DNA of 64,000 nucleotides from Bacillus pseudomycoides (GCF_022811845.1 NZ_CP064266.1:2170001-2234000), one strand, 5' to 3'; counted from the first letter of the stretch, positions 35,576 through 49,490 are shown. The notes: generated by a model not told the origin, from the sequence alone. Translations and numbers: made by a program.

Positions 35576-36478
35576 ATGGTTATGAAAAAAGGTATTAAAT
35601 TTTCTTTAGCGGCATTAGTAGTTGCGGGTGCTTTAGTTGGGTGTGGGAAATCAGAGAGCACAGATAGTAATGGAACTGCTAAAGGTAATAATGATTCAAA
35701 ACAAGAATTGTCGGGTACAATTACGGCAGCTGGTTCTACAGCTCTTCAACCGCTTGCTGAAGAAGCTGGTAAAAAATTCATGGAAAAGAATCCAAGCGTT
35801 TCTATTCAAGTTCAAGGTGGCGGTAGTGGAACAGGGATTAACCAAGTAGCTTCGGGTGCTGTTCAAATCGGTAACTCTGATGTTCCAGCTGCAGATAAAA
35901 TAAAAGATCCAGAAAAAGCGAAAGAATTAGTAGATAACAAAGTGGCAGGTATTGCATTTGCACTTGTTGTAAATAAAGACGTGAAGGTTGATAACTTAAC
36001 TGTAAAACAAGTACAAGACATCTTCTCTGGGAAAGTTACAAACTGGAAAGAGTTAGGCGGTAAAGATGAGAAAATTAATGTGATTAACCGTCCGGCATCT
36101 TCTGGTACACGTGCTACATTTGAAAAAACAGTTATGAAAGATGCGAAAATTAACGATGGAACAGGTACAACACAAGATTCTAACGGTGCGGTAGAACAAG
36201 CTATTAACTCTACTCCAGGTTCTATTAGTTATCTTGCAATGTCTTATATGGTAGGCGATAAAAAAGATGCATTACAAACTGTGAAGATTGATGGTACAGA
36301 GCCAAAAGTTGAAAACATTTCTGCAGGTAAATATCCATTCTGGTCTTATGAGTACATGGTAACAAAAGGGGAAGCAAAAGAAGCTACAAAAGCTTATATC
36401 GATTATGTAAAAGGTAAAGACTTCGAAAAACAAGTTGAAGATATGGGTTATATTCCAATGTCTAAACTGAATAAGTAA
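35576..36478 (+). CDS. pstS: Phosphate ABC transporter, substrate-binding lipoprotein
   Basis: 300 residues from ATG 35576 (GGGGGT 8-9 bases before; a second ATG two codons on is possible). Lipobox LVGC with C23. The phosphate-binding motif ITAAGSTALQPLAE and the GGGSGTG loop, then RPASSGTRATFEK, are typical of PstS. It captures phosphate outside the membrane for PstC/PstA. Behind a Pho box, so expected to rise on phosphate starvation. Confidence 0.93.
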   Translation: MVMKKGIKFSLAALVVAGALVGCGKSESTDSNGTAKGNNDSKQELSGTITAAGSTALQPLAEEAGKKFMEKNPSVSIQVQGGGSGTGINQVASGAVQIGNSDVPAADKIKDPEKAKELVDNKVAGIAFALVVNKDVKVDNLTVKQVQDIFSGKVTNWKELGGKDEKINVINRPASSGTRATFEKTVMKDAKINDGTGTTQDSNGAVEQAINSTPGSISYLAMSYMVGDKKDALQTVKIDGTEPKVENISAGKYPFWSYEYMVTKGEAKEATKAYIDYVKGKDFEKQVEDMGYIPMSKLNK

Positions 36479-36548
36479 ACATTCAATGGGGCTGGCTGCA
36501 AGGCCAGTCTTGTTCATTTCAATCTATGAAGTGGGGTTATGTCCTGTG

Positions 36549-37439
36549 ATGAAGGGGAAAAAACAAATTAATTATGTAAAAAGTGAATATATCGGAAGAA
36601 CGCTTGTTACATTTTGCGGTATATTTATTGTTCTTGTTACATTAGCAATTATTGCATTTATTTGCGGGAAAGGAATTCAATCCTTTACGCAAAGTGGTAT
36701 TTCATTTTCTGAGGTGCTAACATCAACAAGTTGGAATCCGAATGCTGATAAGGGATCATTTGGTGCTGTTATCTTTATTGTTGGTTCAACGCTTGTTTCG
36801 TTAGGGGCAGTCGTTATTAGTGCGCCAATCGCACTTGCTCTTGCAATATTTATGAATTTAATTTCACCAAAGTTTGGTAATAAAGTATTAAAGCCTGTTT
36901 TGGAATTATTAGTTGGAATTCCCTCAGTAGTATACGGTTTGTTAGGGGTTACGATTTTAGTTCCGCTTTTACGTGATTCATTCGGCGGTGTTGGTTTTAG
37001 TTTAATTGCGGGTATTGTTGTACTTAGTATTATGATTTTGCCTACTATTGCTAGTATTGCTTCTGATGCAATACGTTCGGTTCCATTTGATTACTTGGAG
37101 GCCTCTTATGGTTTAGGTTCGACGAAATGGCAAGCGATTAGCCGTGTGATTGTTCCAGCTGCAAAAAAAGGTATTTTAACAGGGGTTGTTCTAGGGTTAG
37201 CTCGTGCTTTCGGTGAAGCATTAGCGGTTCAAATGGTAATTGGGAATACTGTTAAATTACCTGAAGGGATATATAGCCCAACGGCAACATTGACAGGTAT
37301 TTTAACAATGGATATGACGAATACGTTAAATGGAACTGCCTGGAATAATGCTTTATGGACATTGGCAATGATATTACTTGTTATTTCATTCCTATTTATT
37401 TTAGTAATTCGAGCAATTGGCCAAAGAGGTGAGCGATAA
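36549..37439 (+). CDS. pstC: Phosphate ABC transporter, permease
   Basis: 296 residues from ATG 36549; a GTG one codon before is an equal candidate. Six membrane helices and the permease loop EASYGLGSTKWQAISRVIVPAAKKG, which contacts the ATPase. Forms the channel with PstA, whose gene begins 2 bp after its stop. Confidence 0.92.
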   Translation: MKGKKQINYVKSEYIGRTLVTFCGIFIVLVTLAIIAFICGKGIQSFTQSGISFSEVLTSTSWNPNADKGSFGAVIFIVGSTLVSLGAVVISAPIALALAIFMNLISPKFGNKVLKPVLELLVGIPSVVYGLLGVTILVPLLRDSFGGVGFSLIAGIVVLSIMILPTIASIASDAIRSVPFDYLEASYGLGSTKWQAISRVIVPAAKKGILTGVVLGLARAFGEALAVQMVIGNTVKLPEGIYSPTATLTGILTMDMTNTLNGTAWNNALWTLAMILLVISFLFILVIRAIGQRGER

Positions 37440-37441
37440 CG

Positions 37442-38359
37442 ATGAATGCAAGAAGAGTAAATAATATTTGGACGGGTATTTTATATGCGGTTGCAGCGCT
37501 TGTAGTAGCTTTACTTGTTTTCTTAGTATACGAAATTTTGCAAAAGGGCTGGGGATTTTGGGATCCAAGTTTCTTATTCGGAGAACCAAGCAATACAAGA
37601 GCAGGTGGTGGAATTGGTCCGCAATTATTCAATTCTTTCTATATGCTTGTTATTACCCTAGTTATTTCGATTCCGCTTGGATTAGGAGCAGGGATTTATC
37701 TTGCGGAATATGCGAAACAAGGACGTTTTTTAGGATTCGTTCGTTTATGTATTGAAACGATGGCATCACTACCTTCTATTGTTGTTGGATTATTTGGTTT
37801 ATTAGTATTTGTTACAATGACTGGTTGGGGTTATACGGTAATGGGAGGAGCACTTGCTTTAACGATTTTAAATTTACCGGGCCTAACGCGTGTTTGTGAA
37901 AATGCGATTATGGAAGTTCCGTCTAATGTAAAAGAAGCGAGTCTTGGGCTTGGTGCAACAAAGTGGCAAACGATTGTACGAATTATTATTCCGACATCAT
38001 TACCACAAATTATTACAGGAATTATTTTAGCTGCAGGTCGTATATTTGGTGAAGCAGCGGCGTTAATTTATACAGCGGGATTAACATCGCCAATTCTAAA
38101 TTCGGCAGCCGATTTTTCAAGTCCTGCACACCCGTTGAATCCATTTCGCCCAGCTGAAACATTAGCAGTTCATATTTGGAAATTAAACTCTGAGGGGATT
38201 ATTCCAGATGCGAAGTTAATTGCGACAAAATCAGCAGCAGTCTTAATTATTATGGTATTACTCTTTAATATTATTGCCCGTTTTACTGCATCTGTACTTC
38301 ATAAACGTTTTACGGGAGCGAAAAGATCTCGTAAAACGACAAAAGCCAAAGCGGCTTAG
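37442..38359 (+). CDS. pstA: Phosphate ABC transporter, permease
   Basis: 305 residues, six helices, permease loop EASLGLGATKWQTIVRIIIPTSLPQ. Partner of PstC. It is the last gene: a strong terminator follows and no pstB or phoU is present, so the ATPase must come from another locus. Confidence 0.92.
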   Translation: MNARRVNNIWTGILYAVAALVVALLVFLVYEILQKGWGFWDPSFLFGEPSNTRAGGGIGPQLFNSFYMLVITLVISIPLGLGAGIYLAEYAKQGRFLGFVRLCIETMASLPSIVVGLFGLLVFVTMTGWGYTVMGGALALTILNLPGLTRVCENAIMEVPSNVKEASLGLGATKWQTIVRIIIPTSLPQIITGIILAAGRIFGEAAALIYTAGLTSPILNSAADFSSPAHPLNPFRPAETLAVHIWKLNSEGIIPDAKLIATKSAAVLIIMVLLFNIIARFTASVLHKRFTGAKRSRKTTKAKAA

Positions 38360-38382
38360 ACGCTTGTACCCTAAATGGATAA

Positions 38383-38419
38383 GAAGCTCTCTGTTTATAA
38401 AAAAACAGGGAGCTTTTTT
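38383..38419 (+). terminator. Terminator of the pst operon
   Basis: AAGCTCTCTGTTT / AAACAGGGAGCTT stem followed by T6. Confidence 0.85.
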
Positions 38420-38528
38420 GTGTGAAGTGAATCCGGTAATCTCGGTTATAGCAGGAGTATGAAGATAAAATATTGTATATATACCTGTGTATGTAAATAC
38501 TGGAATGGAGATGGGGAGGAAGTTTTTC

Positions 38529-39053
38529 ATGTTTTTTCTACAAATGTCAGGTTTTCCGGGTTCAGGAAAATCAACTCTTTCTAGACGTATAGCGAAAAAT
38601 ACAGGGGCAATTGTGATTGATCATGATATTGTGAAAACGGCCTTACTAGAGTCGTTGGAAACTCGTCAAATTGAAACAACGGCCGCTGGTGGAATTTCGT
38701 ATGAAATCGAATGGGCTTTAATAGATTTTCATTTATCCATGGGGCATAGTGTAATATTGGATAGCCCGTGTCTCTATATAGAAATGGTGGAAAAGGGGAC
38801 GATCTTGTCTAGGGAACATCGTGTGAAATATAAATATATTGAATGCTATCTTAATAATATAGAAGAAATTAATAATAGGCTAAAGACACGAGAACGAATG
38901 ATAAGTCAAATTGAGAAAGTGGAATCTGAAGAAGTGTTTAAAGAAGGGTTAGATGGTAGTAAACGACCATCTGATTTTACATATCTTATTGTAGATTCTG
39001 GGAAGCCTTTAGCGGATTATATTGATGAAGTGATGACGTATATGAATGAATAA
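38529..39053 (+). CDS. P-loop kinase-like ATPase (AAA_33 type)
   Basis: 174 residues from ATG 38529 (GGGGAGGAAG upstream; longer starts would swallow it). Walker A GFPGSGKST, then IVIDHDIVKTALLES and a SVILDSPCLY Walker B-like strand. Resembles small kinases of the AAA_33/zeta-toxin/adenylylsulfate kinase superfamily; substrate unknown. No antitoxin-like gene is adjacent, which speaks against a toxin. Single-gene unit. Confidence 0.7.
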   Translation: MFFLQMSGFPGSGKSTLSRRIAKNTGAIVIDHDIVKTALLESLETRQIETTAAGGISYEIEWALIDFHLSMGHSVILDSPCLYIEMVEKGTILSREHRVKYKYIECYLNNIEEINNRLKTRERMISQIEKVESEEVFKEGLDGSKRPSDFTYLIVDSGKPLADYIDEVMTYMNE

Positions 39054-39081
39054 TCATGAAATTATATATAATAGTAGAAAG

Positions 39082-39119
39082 AAAAAACGTTATCTTCAAA
39101 ACAGAAGATAACGTTTTTT
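39082..39119. terminator. Bidirectional terminator
   Basis: AAAAAACGTTATCTTC / GAAGATAACGTTTTTT stem between convergent genes. Confidence 0.85.
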
Positions 39120-39123
39120 GGTG

Positions 39124-42100
39124 TTAAGCTTTTGGTGTATCTATAGAAGAGACTACTTTTCTGCGTGAGCGTCGTTTTTTACCGAATTTATCTAACAGTT
39201 CATACATAACAGGGACGACAACTAGTGTGAGCACAGTTGAAACTGCTAAACCACCGATTACAACAACCGCTAAACTTTTAGATACCATACTGCCGGCTTG
39301 TGATTGGCTGAATAATAATGGTAACATCGCTACTATTGTTGTAATGGCTGTCATAATAATTGGTCGTAGCCTTGTAGAGCCTGCTTCTAGTAAAGCTTCC
39401 CGTGTTGTCATACCTTGTTCTCTATTTTGTTGAACACGTTCTATTAGTACGATGGCATTTGTAACAACAATACCAATTAACATTAATGCGCCGATGAGTG
39501 CGTTTAAATCGACTGGTGTTCCTGAAATGATTAATCCTAAAATCCCGCCAACAGCAGCTAGTGGTAAAGAGAATAAAATTGCAAATGGTGCGCGTGCTTG
39601 CCCGAAAGTAATGACCATAATTAAATAAACAATCCCGATTGCGATACCCATGATTTTGAATAAATTTGTAAAGTCTTCTTGCATTGATTCAGTTGCACCA
39701 GCAATTTTAACTTTCGCACCGTTTGGTAGGTCTAATTCTGAAATAGCTTTGTTCACTTCAGTGTTTACTTTACTTAAATCTTCATTTGTTGCTTCGGCAG
39801 TTATTTGAATGGTTTCTTTTCCATCTTTATGGAAAATCTCTGTTTGTAATCGTTTTTCTGAAATGGTTGCAATATCTTTTAAAGGAATCGGCCCTGCTAT
39901 AGGTGACAAGATATTTGTATTCAGAATAGCTTCCTTGTTACTTATCTTTTCTTTCTTATGTTCTAACATGATGGTTGTTTTCTCATCATTAATTGTCAGT
40001 TGTCCAATTGGTGATTTTTTCATAAGGAATGCAACTTGTTGTCCTGCTGTTTCTGGTGTTAATCCAACTTGTTCCACTTTCTTTTGATCAATATCGATTT
40101 GCCATTCTTTTTTTGACTCTTCTCGATTTGTTTTTACTTTAGAAAGACTGTCTATACTTTTTAGTTTTGTTTCAACGACATCAGCAGCTTTTTTTAAATT
40201 TGTTTCATTGTTTGCTGTTACGTTGAATTGTAAGTTGTTTCCTCCACCAAAATTAGAATAGCTTGCTTTTGTATAATCGAATTCGGCTGGTTTAAAGTCT
40301 GCATGCTCTTTTTTTAGTTTTTTGATATATTGATCGATATCTGTTCCTTTTTTGAAGACTACAGCAATAGATGCAAGGTTATTTTTAGTTGTAAATCCAA
40401 ACTGTGCATCTTCAGCACTGGAACCCATTCGTAAAATAACATCTTTTACATCGCTATTAGAAAGTAATTTTTTTTCAAAATCAAAGGCTGTTTGCTTTCT
40501 GGATTCAAAATCGTAATTTGCTGGGAATGTCATCTGAATTGAAAGCATCGTATCGTCTTCTGATTTGATATTTGCTTTTGGTAGGAATATATAAGCAGCA
40601 ATTGATCCCGCAAATAATAGGAAAGAAGAGAATAAAATAATAAACTTATGTGAAAGTGCCCACTTTAAAGTAGCTGTATACTTTCTTGAAGGTTTCGCTG
40701 TACGCTGCCTTGTTTTTCTCAGTAATAAAAATGCCATAAGTGGAACAACGGTTAAGGCCACCACTAGTGAGGAAAGTATAGAGTATACAACTGCTAATAC
40801 CATCGGTAACATAAGTTTACCAATTGTACCTGACACAAGACCAATAGGTAAAAAGACAGCGACTGTTGTTAATGTAGAAGAGGTAATCGCAACGGCTACC
40901 TCTTTTGTGGCATCTAGAATGATGTCTTTTGAAAAATGTTCTTTTTGTAAGCGCCGGAAGATATTTTCAATGACAACAATACTATCGTCAACAAGTCGAC
41001 CAACCGCTACCGCTAAGCCTCCGAGAGTTAAAATGTTTAATGTAACATTAGATTGATCAAGTAAAAATAGTGTTAGTAAAATGGATAACGGAATACTAAC
41101 GACAGCGATAAGGGTTGTTCGAATGCTGCGTAAAAAGATTAAAATAATGAATGTCGCAGCAATTGCTCCTAAAATGACTTCTTTCCCCATGCTCATAACT
41201 GCATTTTCAACCTGTTCGTGAGTAGAGGATATTAATTTAATTGTATAAGTATCTTTATATTCTTTGCTTATATCTTTAATTTTTTTATCGATTTCTTTCC
41301 CGATTTCAACTGCATTTTTGCTAGGTTCTTTCATAATAACTAATCCAGTTCCCTCTTCGCCATTTATATGTGAAACGGTATCGGAATGTTGTTTTATTTC
41401 TACTTGAGCTATATCTTGTAATTTTACTTGGGGTGCAAGTGTGATGTTCTTTACTTCATCTACATTTTTGACATTTCCAATGATGCGAAGGGTGTGGTCT
41501 TCGTTGTTTACAGTGACCTGTCCGGCTGGAGTGGAAGTTTCTTTTCCTTGTATAGCAGCCAATACTTGCTGTGGTGTTACGTTTTTATTTTTCATTTCAT
41601 TTGGGTCTAATATGATAGATAACTCGGATGTTGATTTACCGTAATACATTACGTTAGCAACGCCGTCGATATTTTCAAGTTGCGGGATGATTTCTTCTTC
41701 AATCTGTTTTTCGTCGGCTTTTGTAAAACCATTCTGTTTTTGAACGGTAATTTGTGCAAGTGGAATCATAGAGGTATTAAGTTGACTAACGACGGGTTTT
41801 GTAATTTCTTTTGGGAAATTTACGTTGTTGATAATTTTTTCGACCTCACGTGTAGCATCCTTCATATTAGCTTTAGATGTATACGCGATATCGATACGTG
41901 ATAAACCTTCATAAGTAGAAGAAGTGATTGTATCGACGTGTTCCAAATTTCGAAACTTTTTTTCGAGTGGTTCGGTTACTTCTTTTGTCAATGTTTCAGC
42001 ATCTAACCCTTGAGACATTGTAGTCACAGTGATTGCGGGGTTATCGACACTAGGTAGAAACTCCATCGGTAATTTCGAACCGGAATAAATGCCAAGTACA

Positions 42101-42168
42101 GAAATGAGAAAGACCATGATGATGATTGCGGCTCGGTTTTTTAATGAGAATTTTGTTAACCTATCCAT
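39124..42168 (-). CDS. RND family efflux permease (AcrB/SwrC-like)
   Basis: 1014 residues. Twelve membrane helices with two large periplasmic-type loops in the RND layout. Helix 4 carries the proton-relay Asp of the family in GGLAVAVGRLVDDSIVVIENI, and VTNAIVLIERVQQNREQG marks helix 10. Close in design to Gram-positive SwrC/YerP, which exports surfactin-like or lipid compounds; the substrate here is unknown. No membrane fusion protein gene is adjacent. Convergent with the kinase gene. Confidence 0.88.
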   Translation of the reverse strand: MDRLTKFSLKNRAAIIIMVFLISVLGIYSGSKLPMEFLPSVDNPAITVTTMSQGLDAETLTKEVTEPLEKKFRNLEHVDTITSSTYEGLSRIDIAYTSKANMKDATREVEKIINNVNFPKEITKPVVSQLNTSMIPLAQITVQKQNGFTKADEKQIEEEIIPQLENIDGVANVMYYGKSTSELSIILDPNEMKNKNVTPQQVLAAIQGKETSTPAGQVTVNNEDHTLRIIGNVKNVDEVKNITLAPQVKLQDIAQVEIKQHSDTVSHINGEEGTGLVIMKEPSKNAVEIGKEIDKKIKDISKEYKDTYTIKLISSTHEQVENAVMSMGKEVILGAIAATFIILIFLRSIRTTLIAVVSIPLSILLTLFLLDQSNVTLNILTLGGLAVAVGRLVDDSIVVIENIFRRLQKEHFSKDIILDATKEVAVAITSSTLTTVAVFLPIGLVSGTIGKLMLPMVLAVVYSILSSLVVALTVVPLMAFLLLRKTRQRTAKPSRKYTATLKWALSHKFIILFSSFLLFAGSIAAYIFLPKANIKSEDDTMLSIQMTFPANYDFESRKQTAFDFEKKLLSNSDVKDVILRMGSSAEDAQFGFTTKNNLASIAVVFKKGTDIDQYIKKLKKEHADFKPAEFDYTKASYSNFGGGNNLQFNVTANNETNLKKAADVVETKLKSIDSLSKVKTNREESKKEWQIDIDQKKVEQVGLTPETAGQQVAFLMKKSPIGQLTINDEKTTIMLEHKKEKISNKEAILNTNILSPIAGPIPLKDIATISEKRLQTEIFHKDGKETIQITAEATNEDLSKVNTEVNKAISELDLPNGAKVKIAGATESMQEDFTNLFKIMGIAIGIVYLIMVITFGQARAPFAILFSLPLAAVGGILGLIISGTPVDLNALIGALMLIGIVVTNAIVLIERVQQNREQGMTTREALLEAGSTRLRPIIMTAITTIVAMLPLLFSQSQAGSMVSKSLAVVVIGGLAVSTVLTLVVVPVMYELLDKFGKKRRSRRKVVSSIDTPKA

Positions 42169-42444
42169 AAAAGTAATTCCTCCGTTTAAGTTGTTTTTTA
42201 GCCTACTTTGTTACTATATAACAAAATCTGGATTTTTTTCATTAATTAAATGTAAAAATATTCTAAATTCATTCTTAAGTTATAGAGAAGATAGATAAAA
42301 AGGAGGGAAGTGAGAGTTAGAGAATGTCATCGTTATTTTAGCGTTTTAAAGTCTGTTGAATTGAAGAGGAATGTTTACTTACTATGAAGTAAAGAGGTGG
42401 AATTATTAGGTGGAAAACTTTTTTAGTTTTTTTGAAAAAAACAC

Positions 42445-42473
42445 TTGTGATTTAAAAAAGGGGATGGTATATT
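42445..42473 (+). promoter_or_regulatory. rRNA operon promoter P1
   Basis: TTGTGA, 17 bp, TATATT upstream of the 16S gene. Confidence 0.6.
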
Positions 42474-42531
42474 AATAAACGTCGCTGATGCGGGAAACGC
42501 AGAAAGCGAAAAAAGAAATTAAAAAACTTAG

Positions 42532-42560
42532 TTGACATCGAAAAATGAAGATGCTAACAT
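42532..42560 (+). promoter_or_regulatory. rRNA operon promoter P2
   Basis: TTGACA, 17 bp, TAACAT about 100 bp before 16S. Perfect -35 and optimal spacing. A TTCTTTGAAAACTGAAC block follows, which is the usual Bacillus rrn leader (boxA region). Confidence 0.8.
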
Positions 42561-42660
42561 AAGGAAGTCGCCAATCGGCGATGGACGAGTTCTTTGAAAA
42601 CTGAACGAAACAAACAACGTGAAACGTCAATTTTTATTTTAGATGCTAGACAAACTAACT

Positions 42661-44210
<1,550 letters not shown>

Positions 44211-44351
44211 TGGAGAATTGATGAACGCTGTTCATCAATATAAGTTTCCGTGTTTCGTTTTGTTCAGTTTTGAGAGAACTATCTCTCAGAAATAAATGTA
44301 TGTTCTTTGAAAACTAGATAACAGTGTAGCTCATATTTTTAATTTTAGTTT
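44211..44351 (+). other. 16S-23S internal transcribed spacer without tRNA genes
   Basis: 141 bp, too short for tRNA-Ile/tRNA-Ala; contains the second TTCTTTGAAAACTAGATAAC boxA-like copy that precedes 23S in Bacillus rrn operons. Confidence 0.8.
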
Positions 44352-47257
<2,906 letters not shown>

Positions 47258-47310
47258 AATATGTAGCAAATGTTATCTAGTTTTGAAGGAATATATATTT
47301 AAAATTCCTA

Positions 47311-47338
47311 TTGACATTCTGAAAAGAATGTGTATAAT
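47311..47338 (+). promoter_or_regulatory. Extra promoter in front of 5S and the tRNA cluster
   Basis: TTGACA, 16 bp, TATAAT: perfect consensus hexamers 8 bp before 5S, between the 23S and 5S genes. It could drive 5S and all 20 tRNAs apart from the rRNA promoters. Confidence 0.65.
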
Positions 47339-47345
47339 AATAAAA

Positions 47346-47462
47346 GTCTGGTAATGATGGCAGAGAGGTCACACCCGTTCCCATACCGAACACGGAAGTT
47401 AAGCTCTCTAGCGCCGATGGTAGTTGGGACCTTGTCCCTGTGAGAGTAGGACGTTGCCAGGC
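47346..47462 (+). rRNA. 5S ribosomal RNA
   Basis: GTCTGGTAATGATGGCAGAG at the start pairs with CGTTGCCAGGC at the end; contains CACACCCGTTCCCATACCGA. Confidence 0.95.
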
Positions 47463-47467
47463 AAAAC

Positions 47468-47543
47468 GGAGGATTAGCTCAGCTGGGAGAGCACCTGCCT
47501 TACAAGCAGGGGGTCGGCGGTTCGATCCCGTCATCCTCCACCA
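47468..47543 (+). tRNA. tRNA-Val(TAC)
   Basis: 76 nt; acceptor GGAGGAT/ATCCTCC, loop CTTACAA, encoded CCA. Confidence 0.95.
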
Positions 47544-47552
47544 TATAATGTC

Positions 47553-47636
47553 GGAGGGGTAGCGAAGTGGCTAAACGCGGCGGACTGTAAATCCGCTCCT
47601 TCGGGTTCGGCAGTTCGAATCTGCCCCCCTCCACCA
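47553..47636 (+). tRNA. tRNA-Tyr(GTA)
   Basis: 84 nt with long variable arm; loop CTGTAAA, encoded CCA. Confidence 0.95.
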
Positions 47637-47648
47637 TTTCTTAATTAA

Positions 47649-47723
47649 TGGGCTATAGCCAAGCGGTAAGGCAACGGACTTTGACTCCGTCATGCGCTGG
47701 TTCGAATCCAGCTAGCCCAGCCA
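47649..47723 (+). tRNA. tRNA-Gln(TTG)
   Basis: 75 nt; acceptor TGGGCTA/TAGCCCA, loop TTTTGAC region with anticodon TTG, encoded CCA. Confidence 0.94.
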
Positions 47724-47727
47724 TTAA

Positions 47728-47803
47728 GAGCCATTAGCTCAGTTGGTAGAGCATCTGACTTTTAATCAGAGGGTCGAAGGTTCGAGTCCTTCATGGCTCA
47801 CCA
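47728..47803 (+). tRNA. tRNA-Lys(TTT)
   Basis: 76 nt; acceptor GAGCCAT/ATGGCTC, loop CTTTTAA, encoded CCA. Confidence 0.95.
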
Positions 47804-47819
47804 TTTTTTTAAAAAATAT

Positions 47820-47900
47820 GCGGGTGTGGCGGAATTGGCAGACGCACCAGACTTAGGATCTGGCGCCTTTGGCGTGGGGGTTCGACTCCCTTCACCCGCA
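47820..47900 (+). tRNA. tRNA-Leu(TAG)
   Basis: 81 nt, long variable arm; acceptor GCGGGTG/CACCCGC; CCA not encoded. Confidence 0.94.
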
Positions 47901-47929
47901 ATTTTAATAAAATATCTCATACATGTCTT

Positions 47930-48004
47930 GCGGAAGTAGTTCAGTGGTAGAATACAACCTTGCCAAGGTTGGGGTCGCGGGTTCGAATCCCGTCTTCCGC
48001 TCCA
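47930..48004 (+). tRNA. tRNA-Gly(GCC)
   Basis: 75 nt; acceptor GCGGAAG/CTTCCGC, anticodon GCC, encoded CCA. Confidence 0.95.
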
Positions 48005-48020
48005 ATTTTCAATATGACAT

Positions 48021-48109
48021 GCCGGGGTGGCGGAACAGGCAGACGCACAGGACTTAAAATCCTGCGGTGGGTGACCACCGTGCGGGTTCGACCCCCGCCC
48101 TCGGCACCA
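48021..48109 (+). tRNA. tRNA-Leu(TAA)
   Basis: 89 nt, long variable arm; loop CTTAAAA, encoded CCA. Confidence 0.95.
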
Positions 48110-48112
48110 TAT

Positions 48113-48186
48113 GCGCCCGTAGCTCAATTGGATAGAGCGTTTGACTACGGATCAAAAGGTTAGGGGTTCGAGTCCTCTCGGGCGCG
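48113..48186 (+). tRNA. tRNA-Arg(ACG)
   Basis: 74 nt; acceptor GCGCCCG/CGGGCGC, anticodon ACG (A34 expected to be edited to inosine); CCA not encoded. Confidence 0.94.
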
Positions 48187-48196
48187 CTTTTATTAA

Positions 48197-48270
48197 CGGG
48201 AAGTGGCTCAGCTTGGTAGAGCACCTGGTTTGGGACCAGGGGGTCGCAGGTTCAAATCCTGTCTTCCCGA
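48197..48270 (+). tRNA. tRNA-Pro(TGG)
   Basis: 74 nt; acceptor CGGGAAG/CTTCCCG, loop TTTGGGA; CCA not encoded. Confidence 0.94.
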
Positions 48271-48284
48271 TAGTTTTAAAACAT

Positions 48285-48357
48285 GGGGCCTTAGCTCAGC
48301 TGGGAGAGCGCCTGCCTTGCACGCAGGAGGTCAGCGGTTCGATCCCGCTAGGCTCCA
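48285..48357 (+). tRNA. tRNA-Ala(TGC)
   Basis: 73 nt; acceptor GGGGCCT/AGGCTCC (one G-U), loop CTTGCAC; CCA not encoded. Confidence 0.94.
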
Positions 48358-48372
48358 CTTTAGTTATTTATT

Positions 48373-48465
48373 GGAGGTATACCCAAGTCTGGCTGAAGGG
48401 ATCGGTCTTGAAAACCGACAGGCGGCGAGAGTCGCGCGGGGGTTCGAATCCCTCTACCTCCTCCA
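48373..48465 (+). tRNA. tRNA-Ser(TGA), copy 1
   Basis: 93 nt with class II variable arm; loop CTTGAAA, encoded CCA. Confidence 0.95.
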
Positions 48466-48556
48466 TTTTATAATAATTAAAATGGAATGATCGGATAGTT
48501 AAAAAACTATTAGATACAAAAAGATAACTGAAAGATATAATTGATATTTGTTTCAT

Positions 48557-48649
48557 GGAGGTATACCCAAGTCCGGCTGAAGGGATCGGTCTTGAAAACC
48601 GACAGGCGGCGAGAGTCGCGCGGGGGTTCGAATCCCTCTACCTCCTCCA
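48557..48649 (+). tRNA. tRNA-Ser(TGA), copy 2
   Basis: 93 nt; identical to copy 1 except one T-to-C change in the D arm (GTCCGG for GTCTGG). A 91-bp spacer of AT-rich DNA separates the copies. Confidence 0.95.
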
Positions 48650-48672
48650 TTTTTAAAATAATATTATATCGT

Positions 48673-48749
<77 letters not shown>

Positions 48750-48751
48750 AT

Positions 48752-48827
48752 GGTCCCGTGGTGTAGTGGTTAACATGCCTGCCTGTCACGCAGGAGATCG
48801 CCGGTTCGACCCCGGTCGGGACCGCCA
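48752..48827 (+). tRNA. tRNA-Asp(GTC)
   Basis: 76 nt; acceptor GGTCCCG/CGGGACC, loop CTGTCAC, encoded CCA; only 2 bp after tRNA-fMet. Confidence 0.95.
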
Positions 48828-48839
48828 TTTTTACATAAA

Positions 48840-48912
<73 letters not shown>

Positions 48913-48929
48913 TCTTTTTTTTTTGACAA

Positions 48930-49005
<76 letters not shown>

Positions 49006-49008
49006 CTT

Positions 49009-49079
49009 AGGGGCATAGTTTAAAGGTAGAACAGAGGTCTCCAAAACCTCCGGTGTGGGTTCGATTCCTACTGCCCCTG
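49009..49079 (+). tRNA. tRNA-Trp(CCA)
   Basis: 71 nt; acceptor AGGGGCA/TGCCCCT, loop CTCCAAA; CCA end not encoded. Confidence 0.94.
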
Positions 49080-49089
49080 TAAGAAATAT

Positions 49090-49166
<77 letters not shown>

Positions 49167-49169
49167 TAT

Positions 49170-49244
49170 TCCGCAGTAGCTCAGTGGTAGAGCTATCGGC
49201 TGTTAACCGATCGGTCGTAGGTTCGAGTCCTACCTGCGGAGCCA
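49170..49244 (+). tRNA. tRNA-Asn(GTT)
   Basis: 75 nt; acceptor TCCGCAG/CTGCGGA, loop CTGTTAA, encoded CCA. Confidence 0.95.
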
Positions 49245-49245
49245 T

Positions 49246-49317
49246 GGCCCGTTGGTCAAGTGGTTAAGACACCGCCCTTTCACGGCGGTAACACGGGTTC
49301 GAATCCCGTACGGGTCA
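49246..49317 (+). tRNA. tRNA-Glu(TTC)
   Basis: 72 nt; acceptor GGCCCGT/ACGGGTC, loop CTTTCAC; CCA not encoded. Last tRNA of the cluster. Confidence 0.94.
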
Positions 49318-49320
49318 TAC

Positions 49321-49352
49321 AAAAGAGTCAGCAATTAGCTGGCTCTTTTTTC
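49321..49352 (+). terminator. Terminator of the rrn-tRNA operon
   Basis: AAGAGTCAGC / GCTGGCTCTT stem (one G-U) and T6. Confidence 0.85.
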
Positions 49353-49490
49353 TTGTGAAAATATAATGTGAAAGTTTTTTCCTTTTTATATACGAGAGCA
49401 TCAATCTGAAATTTCGTTTATTTATTTCATAATAAATAAAGGGAATTTGGAAAAACTATAGTATGTATAAAAAGGAGGGAATAGAGCTAC

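Noticed and set aside
38529..39053. Zeta-type toxin
   Set aside because: P-loop fits, but there is no antitoxin gene next to it and the gene is a single unit with its own terminator.
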